From Ectopseudomonas mendocina (GTDB taxonomy: Bacteria; Pseudomonadota; Gammaproteobacteria; Pseudomonadales; Pseudomonadaceae): a stretch of 64,000 bases of DNA. Both the position numbers and the translations under genes were made by a program. Below, piece after piece: positions 46,256-54,701 of the stretch. Numbering within the stretch: the first letter of the stretch is position 1; each line of letters begins with the position of its first letter. The stretch covers positions 62,001 through 126,000 of the forward strand of contig NZ_SCFY01000006.1 in NCBI RefSeq assembly GCF_007049795.1. The letters are read 5' to 3'. The notes beneath the pieces were generated by a model. That model saw only the letters and a program-made list of their open reading frames with translations, made no database searches and was not told the origin of the DNA.

Positions 46256-46271
46256 TGGTTTGCTTCTTGCA
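46256..46271 (+). promoter_or_regulatory. Possible sigma-54 promoter of ntrB
   Basis: TGGTTTGCTTCTTGCA has TGG and TTGCA with the exact 10-nt GG-to-GC spacing, 31 bp before the ntrB start and about 115 bp after the NtrC palindrome. The -24 element lacks the usual CAC. Confidence 0.5.
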
Positions 46272-46302
46272 TTTTCCTGCCTATCGCCGGAACGCACTGC
46301 CT

Positions 46303-47391
46303 ATGACCATCAACGACGCGCTGCACCGCCTGCTACTCGACAATCTGACCACCGCCACCCTGCTGCTCAACAGCCAGCTGTGCCTTGAGTACATGAACCC
46401 GGCGGCGGAAATGCTCCTGGCCGTCAGCGGCCAACGCAGCCACGGTCAGTTCATCAGCGACCTGTTCACCGAATCGCCCGAGGCGCTGTCATCCTTGCGC
46501 CAGGCGGTGGAACAGGCGCACCCATTCAACAAGCGCGAAGCCGTATTGACCTCGGTCACCGGCCAGACGCTGACCGTGGACTACGCGGTAACACCGCTGT
46601 TCAGCATGGGCGAGACCCTGCTGCTGCTGGAGGTACACCCGCGCGACCGCCTGCTGCGCATCACCAAGGAAGAGGCGCAGCTGTCCAAGCAGGAAACCAC
46701 CAAACTGCTGGTGCGCGGCCTGGCCCACGAGATAAAGAATCCGCTCGGCGGCATTCGCGGTGCGGCGCAACTGCTGTCGCGCGAACTGCCCAACGAAGAG
46801 CTCAAGGACTACACCAACGTCATCATCGAAGAGGCCGACCGCTTGCGTAACCTGGTCGACCGCATGCTCGGCTCGAACAAGTTGCCGTCGCTGTCGATGA
46901 CCAACGTGCACGAGGTGCTGGAGCGCGTCGCCAACCTGATTGAGGCGGAAAGCCAAGGCAGCATCACCTTGGTACGCGACTACGACCCAAGCATTCCAGA
47001 TCTGCTGATCGACCGTGAGCAGATGATCCAGGCCGTGCTCAATATCGTGCGCAACGCCATGCAGGCCATCGCCGGGCAGAAGCATGACATGGGCCTCGGG
47101 CGCATCAGCCTGCGTACCCGCACCCTGCGCCAGTTCACCATTGGCCATACGCGCCATCGCCTGGTGGTCAAGGTAGAGATCATCGACAACGGTCCCGGCA
47201 TTCCGCCGGAACTGCAGGAAACCATCTTCTATCCCATGGTCAGCGGTCGTGCCGACGGCACCGGCCTGGGCTTGGCCATCACCCAGAACATCATCAGCCA
47301 GCACCAGGGGCTGATCGAGTGCGAGAGCTATCCCGGCCACACCGTATTCTCGATCTTCCTACCGCTGGAACAAGGAGCGCCCACGCCATGA
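46303..47391 (+). CDS. ntrB: Nitrogen sensor kinase NtrB
   Basis: A 362-residue cytosolic histidine kinase: PAS domain (~10-115), phospho-acceptor motif LAHEIKNPLGG (His142) and an ATPase domain (IVRNAMQA, DNGPGIPPELQ, GTGLGLAI). It phosphorylates or dephosphorylates NtrC under control of PII. It overlaps ntrC by 4 bp (ATGA). The start at 46303 gives MTINDALHRLLLDNLTTATLLL, the usual N-terminus. Confidence 0.96.
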   Translation: MTINDALHRLLLDNLTTATLLLNSQLCLEYMNPAAEMLLAVSGQRSHGQFISDLFTESPEALSSLRQAVEQAHPFNKREAVLTSVTGQTLTVDYAVTPLFSMGETLLLLEVHPRDRLLRITKEEAQLSKQETTKLLVRGLAHEIKNPLGGIRGAAQLLSRELPNEELKDYTNVIIEEADRLRNLVDRMLGSNKLPSLSMTNVHEVLERVANLIEAESQGSITLVRDYDPSIPDLLIDREQMIQAVLNIVRNAMQAIAGQKHDMGLGRISLRTRTLRQFTIGHTRHRLVVKVEIIDNGPGIPPELQETIFYPMVSGRADGTGLGLAITQNIISQHQGLIECESYPGHTVFSIFLPLEQGAPTP

Positions 47392-48821
47392 GCCGCAGTG
47401 AAACCGTCTGGATTGTCGACGACGATCGTTCCATCCGCTGGGTACTGGAAAAGGCCCTGCAACAGGAAGGCATGACCACCCAGAGTTTCGACAGTGCCGA
47501 CGGTGTACTCGCCCGCCTGACCCGCCAACAGCCGGACGTGATCATCTCCGACATCCGCATGCCCGGAGCCAGCGGCCTCGACCTGCTGGCACGCATCCGC
47601 GAGTTGTATCCACGCTTGCCGGTTATCATCATGACCGCGCATTCGGACCTGGACAGCGCGGTAGCCAGCTACCAGGGCGGCGCCTTCGAGTACCTGCCCA
47701 AGCCGTTCGACGTCGACGAGGCCGTTTCACTGGTCAAGCGCGCCTTCCAACACGCCCAGGAACAACAGAGCCTGGCCGTCCCGGCGGCACAGGCGCGCAC
47801 TCCGGAAATCATCGGTGAAGCACCAGCGATGCAGGAGGTGTTCCGCGCTATTGGCCGCTTGAGCCACTCCAATATCACCGTGCTGATCAACGGCGAATCT
47901 GGTACGGGTAAAGAGCTGGTGGCGCACGCCCTGCACCGCCATAGCCCACGCGCAGCAGCGCCGTTCATTGCCCTGAACATGGCGGCAATTCCCAAGGACC
48001 TGATGGAGTCCGAGCTGTTCGGCCACGAGAAAGGCGCCTTCACCGGCGCGGCCAACCAGCGGCGCGGCCGTTTCGAACAGGCCGATGGCGGCACCCTGTT
48101 CCTCGACGAAATCGGCGACATGCCAGCTGACACTCAGACTCGTCTGCTGCGCGTATTGGCCGATGGCGAGTTCTACCGCGTTGGCGGTCACACCCCGGTG
48201 AAAGTGGACGTGCGCATCATCGCCGCCACCCACCAGAACCTGGAAACCCTGGTGACCGCCGGCAAGTTCCGTGAAGACCTGTTCCACCGCCTCAACGTCA
48301 TCCGCATTCACATCCCGCGCCTGGCCGATCGCCGCGAGGACATCCCGACCCTGGCCCACCACTTCCTCGCCCGCGCCGCGCAGGAACTGGCGGTGGAGCC
48401 GAAATTGCTCAAGAGCGAAACCGAGGACTACCTCAAGCACCTACCCTGGCCGGGCAACGTGCGCCAGTTGGAGAACACCTGCCGCTGGATCACCGTCATG
48501 GCCTCGGGTCGCGAAGTGCACGTCGATGACCTGCCGCCCGAGCTGCTGACCCAGCCGCAGGACGCCGCACCAGTGACCAACTGGGAGCAGGCGCTGCGCC
48601 TCTGGGCCGACCAGGCCCTGGCACGCGGCCAGTCCAACCTGCTCGACAGCGCTGTGCCGGCGTTCGAGCGCATCATGATCGAGACCGCGCTCAAGCACAC
48701 CGCCGGCCGCCGCCGCGACGCCGCCTTGCTGCTGGGCTGGGGTCGTAACACCCTGACCCGCAAGATCAAGGAACTGGGCATGAAGGTCGACGGCGGGGAC
48801 GACGACGACAGCGACGACTGA
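47388..48821 (+). CDS. ntrC: Nitrogen regulatory protein NtrC
   Basis: A 477-residue sigma-54 activator: receiver with D55 (VIISDIRMPG), AAA+ domain with Walker A GESGTGKE (169-176), the sigma-54 contact loop GAFTGA (216-221), Walker B (LFLDE, ~237-241), and a C-terminal Fis-like helix-turn-helix (HTAGRRRDAALLLGWGRNTLTRKIKEL). It activates glnA and other nitrogen genes when ammonia is scarce. The acidic tail DGGDDDDSDD ends the protein. A terminator hairpin lies at 48838. Confidence 0.97.
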   Translation: MSRSETVWIVDDDRSIRWVLEKALQQEGMTTQSFDSADGVLARLTRQQPDVIISDIRMPGASGLDLLARIRELYPRLPVIIMTAHSDLDSAVASYQGGAFEYLPKPFDVDEAVSLVKRAFQHAQEQQSLAVPAAQARTPEIIGEAPAMQEVFRAIGRLSHSNITVLINGESGTGKELVAHALHRHSPRAAAPFIALNMAAIPKDLMESELFGHEKGAFTGAANQRRGRFEQADGGTLFLDEIGDMPADTQTRLLRVLADGEFYRVGGHTPVKVDVRIIAATHQNLETLVTAGKFREDLFHRLNVIRIHIPRLADRREDIPTLAHHFLARAAQELAVEPKLLKSETEDYLKHLPWPGNVRQLENTCRWITVMASGREVHVDDLPPELLTQPQDAAPVTNWEQALRLWADQALARGQSNLLDSAVPAFERIMIETALKHTAGRRRDAALLLGWGRNTLTRKIKELGMKVDGGDDDDSDD

Positions 48822-48837
48822 TCCCGCCAACGCTACG

Positions 48838-48866
48838 AAAAAGGGCATTCCGTGGGATGCCCTTTT
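48838..48866 (+). terminator. Terminator of ntrBC
   Basis: AAAAAGGGCAT...ATGCCCTTTTC forms a hairpin with an A-rich upstream and T-rich downstream arm, 17 bp after the ntrC stop. Confidence 0.8.
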
Positions 48867-48903
48867 CATTTTCCCCGGAGTGCATCCGGGCAACGGCGCT
48901 TGA

Positions 48904-49016
48904 TTCCCCTCTCCCGCTTGCGGGAGAGGGTCTATCCGGCGACACCCAACCGCCTGAACCACCCTCTCCCCAGCCTTCTCCACTAGGCGTGCCCCCAATA
49001 AATGGGAGAGGGGGCA
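48904..49016. repeat. CCCTCTCCC-type repeats between ntrC and the TM2 gene
   Basis: CCCCTCTCCCGCTTGCGGGAG at 48905 and an incomplete inverse partner ACCCTCTCCCC...ATGGGAGAGGGGG (48960-49015) fill the convergent gap. They are the same family as those in the sox operon. Confidence 0.65.
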
Positions 49017-49042
49017 GACCGTGCAAATCACTTGTCCCTGAC

Positions 49043-49441
49043 TCAACCGCGCTGTGCGTTCTTGATCGAGATCTGCGTATTGAGCGTCCAGAAGTCATAG
49101 AGCACGCCGACCAGGAACAAACCGCCGGTGAACAGGTAGATGATCCCGGTGATCCACTTGCCCTGATACATGCGGTGCACGCCGAACACGCCGAGGAAGG
49201 TCAACAGAATCCACGCCACGTTGTAATCGGTTTCACCTGCGGTAAAGCGCAGATCGGCCTCGCGATCCATCGCCGGAATCAGAAACAGGTCGATGATCCA
49301 GCCGATGAACAGCAGACCGAGGGTGAAGAACCAGATGGTGCCGGTGACCGGTTTGCCGTAGTAGAAACGGTGCGAACCGAGAAAGCCGAAGATCCACAAC
49401 AGGTAGCCGATCAGCTTGCTGTGCGTATCGGGTCGTTGCAT
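49043..49441 (-). CDS. TM2-domain membrane protein
   Basis: A 132-residue inner-membrane protein carrying two TM2-like modules: LIGYLLWIFGFLGSHRFYYGKPVTGTIWFFTLGLLFIGWIIDLFLI (residues ~10-55) and a repeat VAWILLTFLGVFGVHRMYQGKWITGIIYLFTGGLFLVGVLYDFWTL (~75-120). The xGxHRFYxGK signature is intact in each. Function of the family in bacteria is unknown. It is divergent from the radical SAM gene and is not obviously under its LexA box. Confidence 0.9.
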   Translation of the reverse strand: MQRPDTHSKLIGYLLWIFGFLGSHRFYYGKPVTGTIWFFTLGLLFIGWIIDLFLIPAMDREADLRFTAGETDYNVAWILLTFLGVFGVHRMYQGKWITGIIYLFTGGLFLVGVLYDFWTLNTQISIKNAQRG

Positions 49442-49554
49442 GGCGAACTCCTTATGAGAGATATGGCTTCAGACGCTGCATACAGACATAAGGTTTCACC
49501 CACCCAGATGCAACGCCACACAACGAATGGCTTGATAGCTGTACGAGGCCCATA

Positions 49555-49574
49555 TACTGTATAAAAAAACAGTA
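49555..49574 (+). promoter_or_regulatory. LexA (SOS) box upstream of the radical SAM operon
   Basis: TACTGT-ATAAAAAA-ACAGTA is a perfect CTGT-N8-ACAG box with extended TA/TA ends. It lies 15 bp before the start codon at 49590 and in the divergent gap with the TM2 gene. Confidence 0.92.
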
Positions 49575-49589
49575 TAGATATTGCCCGCC

Positions 49590-50801
49590 ATGCAACTGAT
49601 CGAAAAGCTCACCATCCTAGCTGACGCCGCCAAGTACGATGCCTCCTGCGCCAGCAGCGGCGCACCGAAGCGCAGCTCCAAGGGCAAGGACGGCATCGGT
49701 TCGACCAATGGCATGGGCATCTGCCACAGCTACACACCGGACGGTCGCTGCGTGGCGCTGCTGAAGGTCCTGCTGACCAACTTCTGCCTCTACGACTGCC
49801 AATACTGCATCAACCGTCGTTCCAGTGACGTACCTCGCGCGCGCTTCACGCCCGAGGAAGTAGTGACGCTGACACTGGACTTCTACAAGCGCAACTGCAT
49901 CAGCGGCCTGTTCCTCAGCTCCGGCATCATCCGCTCGGCCGACTACACCATGGAGCAGTTGATTCGCGTCGCCAAGCTGCTGCGTCAGGAGCATCAGTTC
50001 CGCGGTTACATTCATCTGAAGACCATCCCCGATGCCGCGCCGGAACTGATCGCCGAGGCCGGTCTTTACGCCGACCGCCTCAGCGTCAATATCGAACTGC
50101 CCACCGAAACCAGCCTGGTACGCCTGGCACCGGAAAAGAACGTCGGCAGCATCCACCAGGCCATGCACAAGATTCATCTCGGCGAGCGTGAGGCCAAGGA
50201 AGAACGCCGCGCGCCGCGCTTTGCCCCAGCCGGGCAGAGCACGCAAATGATCGTCGGTGCCGACGCCACCGATGACAGCACCATCCTGCACAACGCCCAG
50301 AGTCTGTATCACGACTACCGCCTGCGCCGCGTCTACTACTCGGCGTTCAGCCCGATTCCTCAAAGCCCGAAAACCGTGCCCTTCGAGGCGCCGCCACTGC
50401 TGCGCGAGCATCGCCTGTACCAGGCCGACTTCCTCATGCGCGGCTACGGTTTCAGCGCCACGGAGCTGCTCGCCGGTCCCGGCAACCTGGCGCTGGACAT
50501 CGACCCCAAGCTGGCCTGGGCCCTGGCCAACCGCGAGCAGTTTCCCGTCGATCTCAACCGCGCCGACGAATCACTGATTGCCCGAGTGCCCGGCATCGGC
50601 GTACTCAGCGCCCGGCGCCTGGGCGCGCTGCGGCGGGAACGGCGTATCCGCTACGAAGACCTGACCCGTCTGCGCTGCGTACTGGAAAAGGCCAAGCCGT
50701 TTATCGTCACTCAGGACTACCGGCCACCGCGCGCCGAACACGAATCCGTGGTGCTGCGTCAGCAACTGCGCGACACCCCGGCACAGATGGCCTTGTGGTG
50801 A
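49590..50801 (+). CDS. Putative DNA modification/repair radical SAM protein
   Basis: A 403-residue protein of the family linked to uracil-DNA-glycosylase-like genes (TIGR03916). The iron-sulfur motif is CLYDCQYC (C-x3-C-x2-C) in the N-terminal third, followed by the radical SAM barrel (SGLFLSSGIIRSADYTMEQLIRVAKLLR, IHLKTIPDA) and a C-terminal ComEA-like helix-hairpin-helix (LNRADESLIARVPGIGVLSARRLGALRRERRI) for DNA binding. The reaction is unknown; the SplB likeness and HhH suggest repair or modification of DNA bases. A perfect LexA box lies immediately upstream. The start is ATG at 49590; the in-frame TTG at 49581 is less likely. Confidence 0.9.
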   Translation: MQLIEKLTILADAAKYDASCASSGAPKRSSKGKDGIGSTNGMGICHSYTPDGRCVALLKVLLTNFCLYDCQYCINRRSSDVPRARFTPEEVVTLTLDFYKRNCISGLFLSSGIIRSADYTMEQLIRVAKLLRQEHQFRGYIHLKTIPDAAPELIAEAGLYADRLSVNIELPTETSLVRLAPEKNVGSIHQAMHKIHLGEREAKEERRAPRFAPAGQSTQMIVGADATDDSTILHNAQSLYHDYRLRRVYYSAFSPIPQSPKTVPFEAPPLLREHRLYQADFLMRGYGFSATELLAGPGNLALDIDPKLAWALANREQFPVDLNRADESLIARVPGIGVLSARRLGALRRERRIRYEDLTRLRCVLEKAKPFIVTQDYRPPRAEHESVVLRQQLRDTPAQMALW

Positions 50802-51688
50802 TGCATAGCCTGCGCTTCGACGGCAGCTTCGCCACCTGGCGCCAGGCCGCACGCCGCGCCTTGTTGCAAGGCCTGGCCCCGCACCAGTTGCAATGGCTGG
50901 ACGAGGAGGCGCCGCCCAGCCTGTTCGATCAGCCCGCCGAGGGCGCGCCGGAGCCTAGCGGCCGCTTGCGCGTCTCCCCCGAACTGCTCGATCTGCTGGA
51001 AAGCGCTGCCCAGTACCGCGGCGATGAACGTTGGAGCCTGCTCTACCGCGTGCTGTGGCGTTTCGTGCAGGGCGAACGCAGCGCTGTGCTGGCCGGCGAT
51101 CCGGACGGCAGCGAGCTGCATCGCCGGCTCAAGGCGGTGCGCCGCGAGGCGCATCACCTGCATGCCTTCGTGCGTTTCCAGCCATGCAAAATCTCTGACG
51201 CGCCGGACTTCGTCGCCTGGTTCGAACCCGCACATGACATTCTCGCTTCGGCCAGCGGCCATTTCGCCGAGCGCCTGGGCAAACACAGCTGGCTGATCGC
51301 CACGCCGCGTGACGGCGTGTACTGGGATGGCCAGCGCCTGCAGCACGAACGCCGCTGCCCGGTACAATGGCAGGCTTGGGCACAGCAGCCCGAGGATGAC
51401 GGCCAGGCCCTGTGGCGCGCCTATTACGGCAGCACCTTCAACCCGGCACGCCTAAACCGCACGGTGATGCAGCAGCATCTGCCACTGAGGTTCTGGAAGC
51501 ACTTGCCGGAAGGCCCACTGATTCCGCAACTGATGAGCGAAGCACGCGCCGGTGCGCAACGCGATGGCCAGGCGTTGGTGCTGGCAGGCAGAAAGGGCAA
51601 ACGTATCGCCCAGATAAACGAAGGGGACGCAGCGCGTCCCCCGACTGGCAGCGTCAGCGGAAGCGACGCCCCGGATCTTCCTCGCTAA
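50801..51688 (+). CDS. TIGR03915-family probable DNA metabolism protein (DUF4130)
   Basis: A 295-residue protein whose start overlaps the stop of the radical SAM gene (TGATG), so the two are translationally coupled. The DUF4130 core spans ~residues 75-220: LYRVLWRFVQGERSAVLAGDPDGSELHRRLKAVRREAHHLHAFVRFQ and WLIATPRDGVYWDGQRL. In many bacteria this family is fused or adjacent to a uracil-DNA-glycosylase domain; none is fused here. The C-terminus overlaps the 3' end of pilU by 35 bp on the opposite strand. A DNA-repair partnership with the radical SAM protein is inferred. Confidence 0.87.
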   Translation: MHSLRFDGSFATWRQAARRALLQGLAPHQLQWLDEEAPPSLFDQPAEGAPEPSGRLRVSPELLDLLESAAQYRGDERWSLLYRVLWRFVQGERSAVLAGDPDGSELHRRLKAVRREAHHLHAFVRFQPCKISDAPDFVAWFEPAHDILASASGHFAERLGKHSWLIATPRDGVYWDGQRLQHERRCPVQWQAWAQQPEDDGQALWRAYYGSTFNPARLNRTVMQQHLPLRFWKHLPEGPLIPQLMSEARAGAQRDGQALVLAGRKGKRIAQINEGDAARPPTGSVSGSDAPDLPR

Positions 51689-52799
51689 CCTCCAGCGCCA
51701 GGCCCTGGGCCATGCTGGTCAGGTGATCGCCATCGGTTTCCGAACCGAGCTTGATCATCAGGCGCAGGTCGTTGGCCGAGTCGGCGTAGAGCAGCGCATC
51801 TTCGTAGGTGATCTCACCCTGGGTGTAGAGGTTGTACAGCGCCTGGTCGAAGGTCTGCATGCCCTGCTCGGTGGAGCGCTTCATCAGGCCCTTGAGCTCG
51901 TGCACTTCACCCTTGCGGATCAGGTCAGCGGCCAGCGGGGTGTTGATCAGGACCTCGATCACCGCGCGGCGACCTTTACCATCTGGGGTTGGAATCAGCT
52001 GCTGAGCGACAATGGCCTTGAGGTTGAGCGACAGGTCCATCCACACCTGGTTCTGCCGGTCGGCCGGGAAGAAGTTGATGATGCGGTCCAGCGCCTGGTT
52101 GGCGTTGTTGGCGTGCAGGGTGGCCAGACACAGGTGACCGGTTTCGGCGAAAGCCACGGCATGATCCATGGTCTCGCGGGTCCGCACCTCGCCGATGAGG
52201 ATCACGTCCGGCGCCTGACGCAGCGTGTTCTTCAGCGCCACTTCAAACGACTCGGTGTCGATGCCCACTTCACGCTGAGTGACGATGCAGCTCTGGTGCT
52301 GGTGGATGTACTCGATCGGGTCTTCGATGGAGATGATATGACCACTGCTGTTCCTGTTGCGGTAGCCGATCATTGCCGCCAGCGAAGTGGACTTACCGGT
52401 ACCGGTGGCACCGACGAACAGCACCAGGCCGCGCTTGGTCAGCGCCAGTTTCTTGAGAATTTCCGGCAGCTTGAGGTCGTCGATGGTGGGAATGTTGGTC
52501 TCGATGCGGCGCAGCACCATGCCCACCAGGTTGCGCTGGTAGAAGGCGCTGACACGGAAGCGACCGATGCCGCGGGCGCTGATGGCGAAGTTGCATTCGT
52601 GCTTTTCGGCAAACTCGCGGCGCTGCGCCTCGTTCATCACGCCCAGCACGGTTTCGCGGGTCATCTCCGGCGACATGGCGTTCTTGGTCACGGGCATGAT
52701 CTTGCCATTGACCTTCATCGACGGCGGCACGCCAGCGGTGATGAACAGGTCGGAACCGCCTTTTTCGACCATCAGGCGCAGTAATTTTTCGAATTCCAT
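51654..52799 (-). CDS. pilU: Type IV pilus retraction accessory ATPase PilU
   Basis: A 381-residue secretion-type ATPase: Walker A GATGTGKST, ISIEDPIEYIHQHQSCIVTQREVG (Asp box) and Walker B/His box typical of PilT-like motors. PilU is the PilT paralogue that assists twitching force. The start MEFEKLLRLMVEKGGSD at 52799 is the family form; the in-frame TTG upstream at 52814 adds five residues. It follows pilT by 86 bp. Confidence 0.96.
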   Translation of the reverse strand: MEFEKLLRLMVEKGGSDLFITAGVPPSMKVNGKIMPVTKNAMSPEMTRETVLGVMNEAQRREFAEKHECNFAISARGIGRFRVSAFYQRNLVGMVLRRIETNIPTIDDLKLPEILKKLALTKRGLVLFVGATGTGKSTSLAAMIGYRNRNSSGHIISIEDPIEYIHQHQSCIVTQREVGIDTESFEVALKNTLRQAPDVILIGEVRTRETMDHAVAFAETGHLCLATLHANNANQALDRIINFFPADRQNQVWMDLSLNLKAIVAQQLIPTPDGKGRRAVIEVLINTPLAADLIRKGEVHELKGLMKRSTEQGMQTFDQALYNLYTQGEITYEDALLYADSANDLRLMIKLGSETDGDHLTSMAQGLALEVSEEDPGRRFR

Positions 52800-52885
52800 C
52801 TTGGGTCTCGCCAATCAGCTGCACGCCCGATGAAGGCCCCGCGGGACCTGGCGACTGGCGGCGTGCGGCGCAGTCGCTACGGCTG

Positions 52886-53920
52886 TTAGAAGTTCTCGGG
52901 GCTCTTGGCCTTCTCGCGCGCACTGTCGCGGCTGACCAGGCCCTTGGATACCAGGGTCTTGAGGCACGCATCAAGGGTCTGCATGCCCAGCGCACCGCCG
53001 GTCTGGATCGCCGAATACATCTGCGCCACCTTGTCCTCGCGGATCAGGTTACGAATGGCAGGCGTACCGATCATGATTTCGTGCGCGGCCACGCGACCGC
53101 CACCGATCTTCTTCAGCAGGGTCTGTGAGATCACCGCCTGCAGCGACTCGGAGAGCATCGAACGCACCATCGACTTCTCTTCGGCCGGGAACACGTCGAC
53201 CACGCGGTCGATGGTCTTGGCAGCGGAGGTGGTGTGCAGAGTGCCGAACACCAGGTGACCGGTTTCCGCGGCGGTCAGCGCCAGGCGGATGGTTTCCAGG
53301 TCGCGCATCTCGCCCACCAGGATGATGTCCGGGTCTTCACGCAGCGCCGAACGCAGCGCTTCGGAGAAGCCGTGAGTGTCGCGGTGCACCTCACGCTGGT
53401 TGACCAGGCACTTCTTCGACTCGTGAACGAATTCGATTGGGTCTTCGATGGTGAGGATATGGTGGTACTTGTTGCTGTTGAGGTAGTCGAGCATCGCCGC
53501 GAGGGTGGTCGACTTGCCCGAACCGGTGGGGCCGGTGACCAGCACCAGGCCGCGTGGCACGTCGGTGATCTTGCGGAACACCTCGCCCATGCCCAGGTCT
53601 TCCATGGTCAGCACCTTGGACGGAATGGTACGGAACACAGCACCGGCGCCACGGTTCTGGTTGAAGGCGTTGACCCGGAAACGCGCCACACCCGGCACTT
53701 CGAAGGAGAAGTCGGTCTCGAGGAACTCTTCGAAGTCCTTGCGCTGCTTGTCATTCATGATGTCGTAGATCAGCGCGTGTACCTGCTTGTGATCCAGCGG
53801 CGGCAGGTTGATACGGCGCACATCGCCGTCGACGCGGATCATCGGCGGCAGTCCCGCCGAGAGGTGCAAATCCGACGCGCCTTGCTTGGCGCTGAAGGCG
53901 AGCAGCTCAGTGATATCCAT
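52886..53920 (-). CDS. pilT: Type IV pilus retraction ATPase PilT
   Basis: A 344-residue hexameric ATPase with Walker A GPTGSGKST (130-138), IEDPIEFVHESKKCLVNQREV, and the retraction-specific C-terminal AIRNLIREDK. It depolymerises the pilin fibre for twitching motility. Length and start (MDITELLAFSAKQGASDLHLS) match known pseudomonad PilT. It is divergently transcribed from yggS across 71 bp, the arrangement conserved in Pseudomonas. Confidence 0.98.
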   Translation of the reverse strand: MDITELLAFSAKQGASDLHLSAGLPPMIRVDGDVRRINLPPLDHKQVHALIYDIMNDKQRKDFEEFLETDFSFEVPGVARFRVNAFNQNRGAGAVFRTIPSKVLTMEDLGMGEVFRKITDVPRGLVLVTGPTGSGKSTTLAAMLDYLNSNKYHHILTIEDPIEFVHESKKCLVNQREVHRDTHGFSEALRSALREDPDIILVGEMRDLETIRLALTAAETGHLVFGTLHTTSAAKTIDRVVDVFPAEEKSMVRSMLSESLQAVISQTLLKKIGGGRVAAHEIMIGTPAIRNLIREDKVAQMYSAIQTGGALGMQTLDACLKTLVSKGLVSRDSAREKAKSPENF

Positions 53921-53991
53921 GGGACTCCCCAATTACAAGCAAGCAGGTAGAATGCCGCAAACGCAACGGCCAGGCTTATAGAGCGCAGGTA

Positions 53992-54684
53992 ATGTCCACG
54001 ATAGCAGAGAATATTGCAAAGGTCGGAGCGCGTATCCGTGAGGCGGCGCAAGCCTCGCAGCGTAATTTGACGGATATCGGCCTGCTCGCGGTGAGCAAGA
54101 CCAAACCGGCAGCGGCCATTCGTGAAGCTCATGCGGCTGGTTTGTGCGATTTTGGCGAGAACTACCTGCAGGAAGCATTGGACAAACAGGTCGAATTGAA
54201 CGATCTACCCTTGATCTGGCACTTCATAGGCCCCATTCAATCGAACAAGACCCGGCCCATCGCCGAGCATTTCGACTGGGTACATTCGGTGGATCGCCTG
54301 AAAATTGCCCAACGCCTGTCGGATCAGCGGCCCGCCCACCTGCCACCGCTGAATATCTGCCTGCAGGTCAACGTCAGCGGCGAGGACAGCAAGTCCGGCT
54401 GCCGCCCCGATGAGCTACCCGAGCTGGCCCAGGCCGTCGTTGCCCTGCCAAACCTCAGGCTGCGCGGGCTGATGGCGATTCCCGAACCGACCGACGATGT
54501 CGCCGCACAACACGCCGCCTTCGCCCGCCTGCGCCAACTGCGTGATGAGCTGGCGCTGAATCTCGATACCTTGTCCATGGGCATGAGCCATGACTTGGAA
54601 GCCGCCATCGCCGAAGATGCCACCTGGGTGCGCATCGGCACCGCCCTGTTCGGTGCCCGCGACTACGGCCAGCCCACTCACTGA
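53992..54684 (+). CDS. PLP homeostasis protein YggS
   Basis: A 230-residue PLP-binding barrel protein (YggS/PROSC/PLPBP family): LLAVSKTKPAAAIREAHAAG holds the PLP-lysine, followed by FGENYLQEALDK, WHFIGPIQSNK and LSMGMSHDLEAAIAEDATWVRIGTALFG. It has no enzymatic activity and buffers pyridoxal phosphate. It begins the yggS-proC-yggT-yggU series next to pilT. Confidence 0.95.
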   Translation: MSTIAENIAKVGARIREAAQASQRNLTDIGLLAVSKTKPAAAIREAHAAGLCDFGENYLQEALDKQVELNDLPLIWHFIGPIQSNKTRPIAEHFDWVHSVDRLKIAQRLSDQRPAHLPPLNICLQVNVSGEDSKSGCRPDELPELAQAVVALPNLRLRGLMAIPEPTDDVAAQHAAFARLRQLRDELALNLDTLSMGMSHDLEAAIAEDATWVRIGTALFGARDYGQPTH

Positions 54685-54701
54685 ATGAAGGATTTTCTGC
54701 A

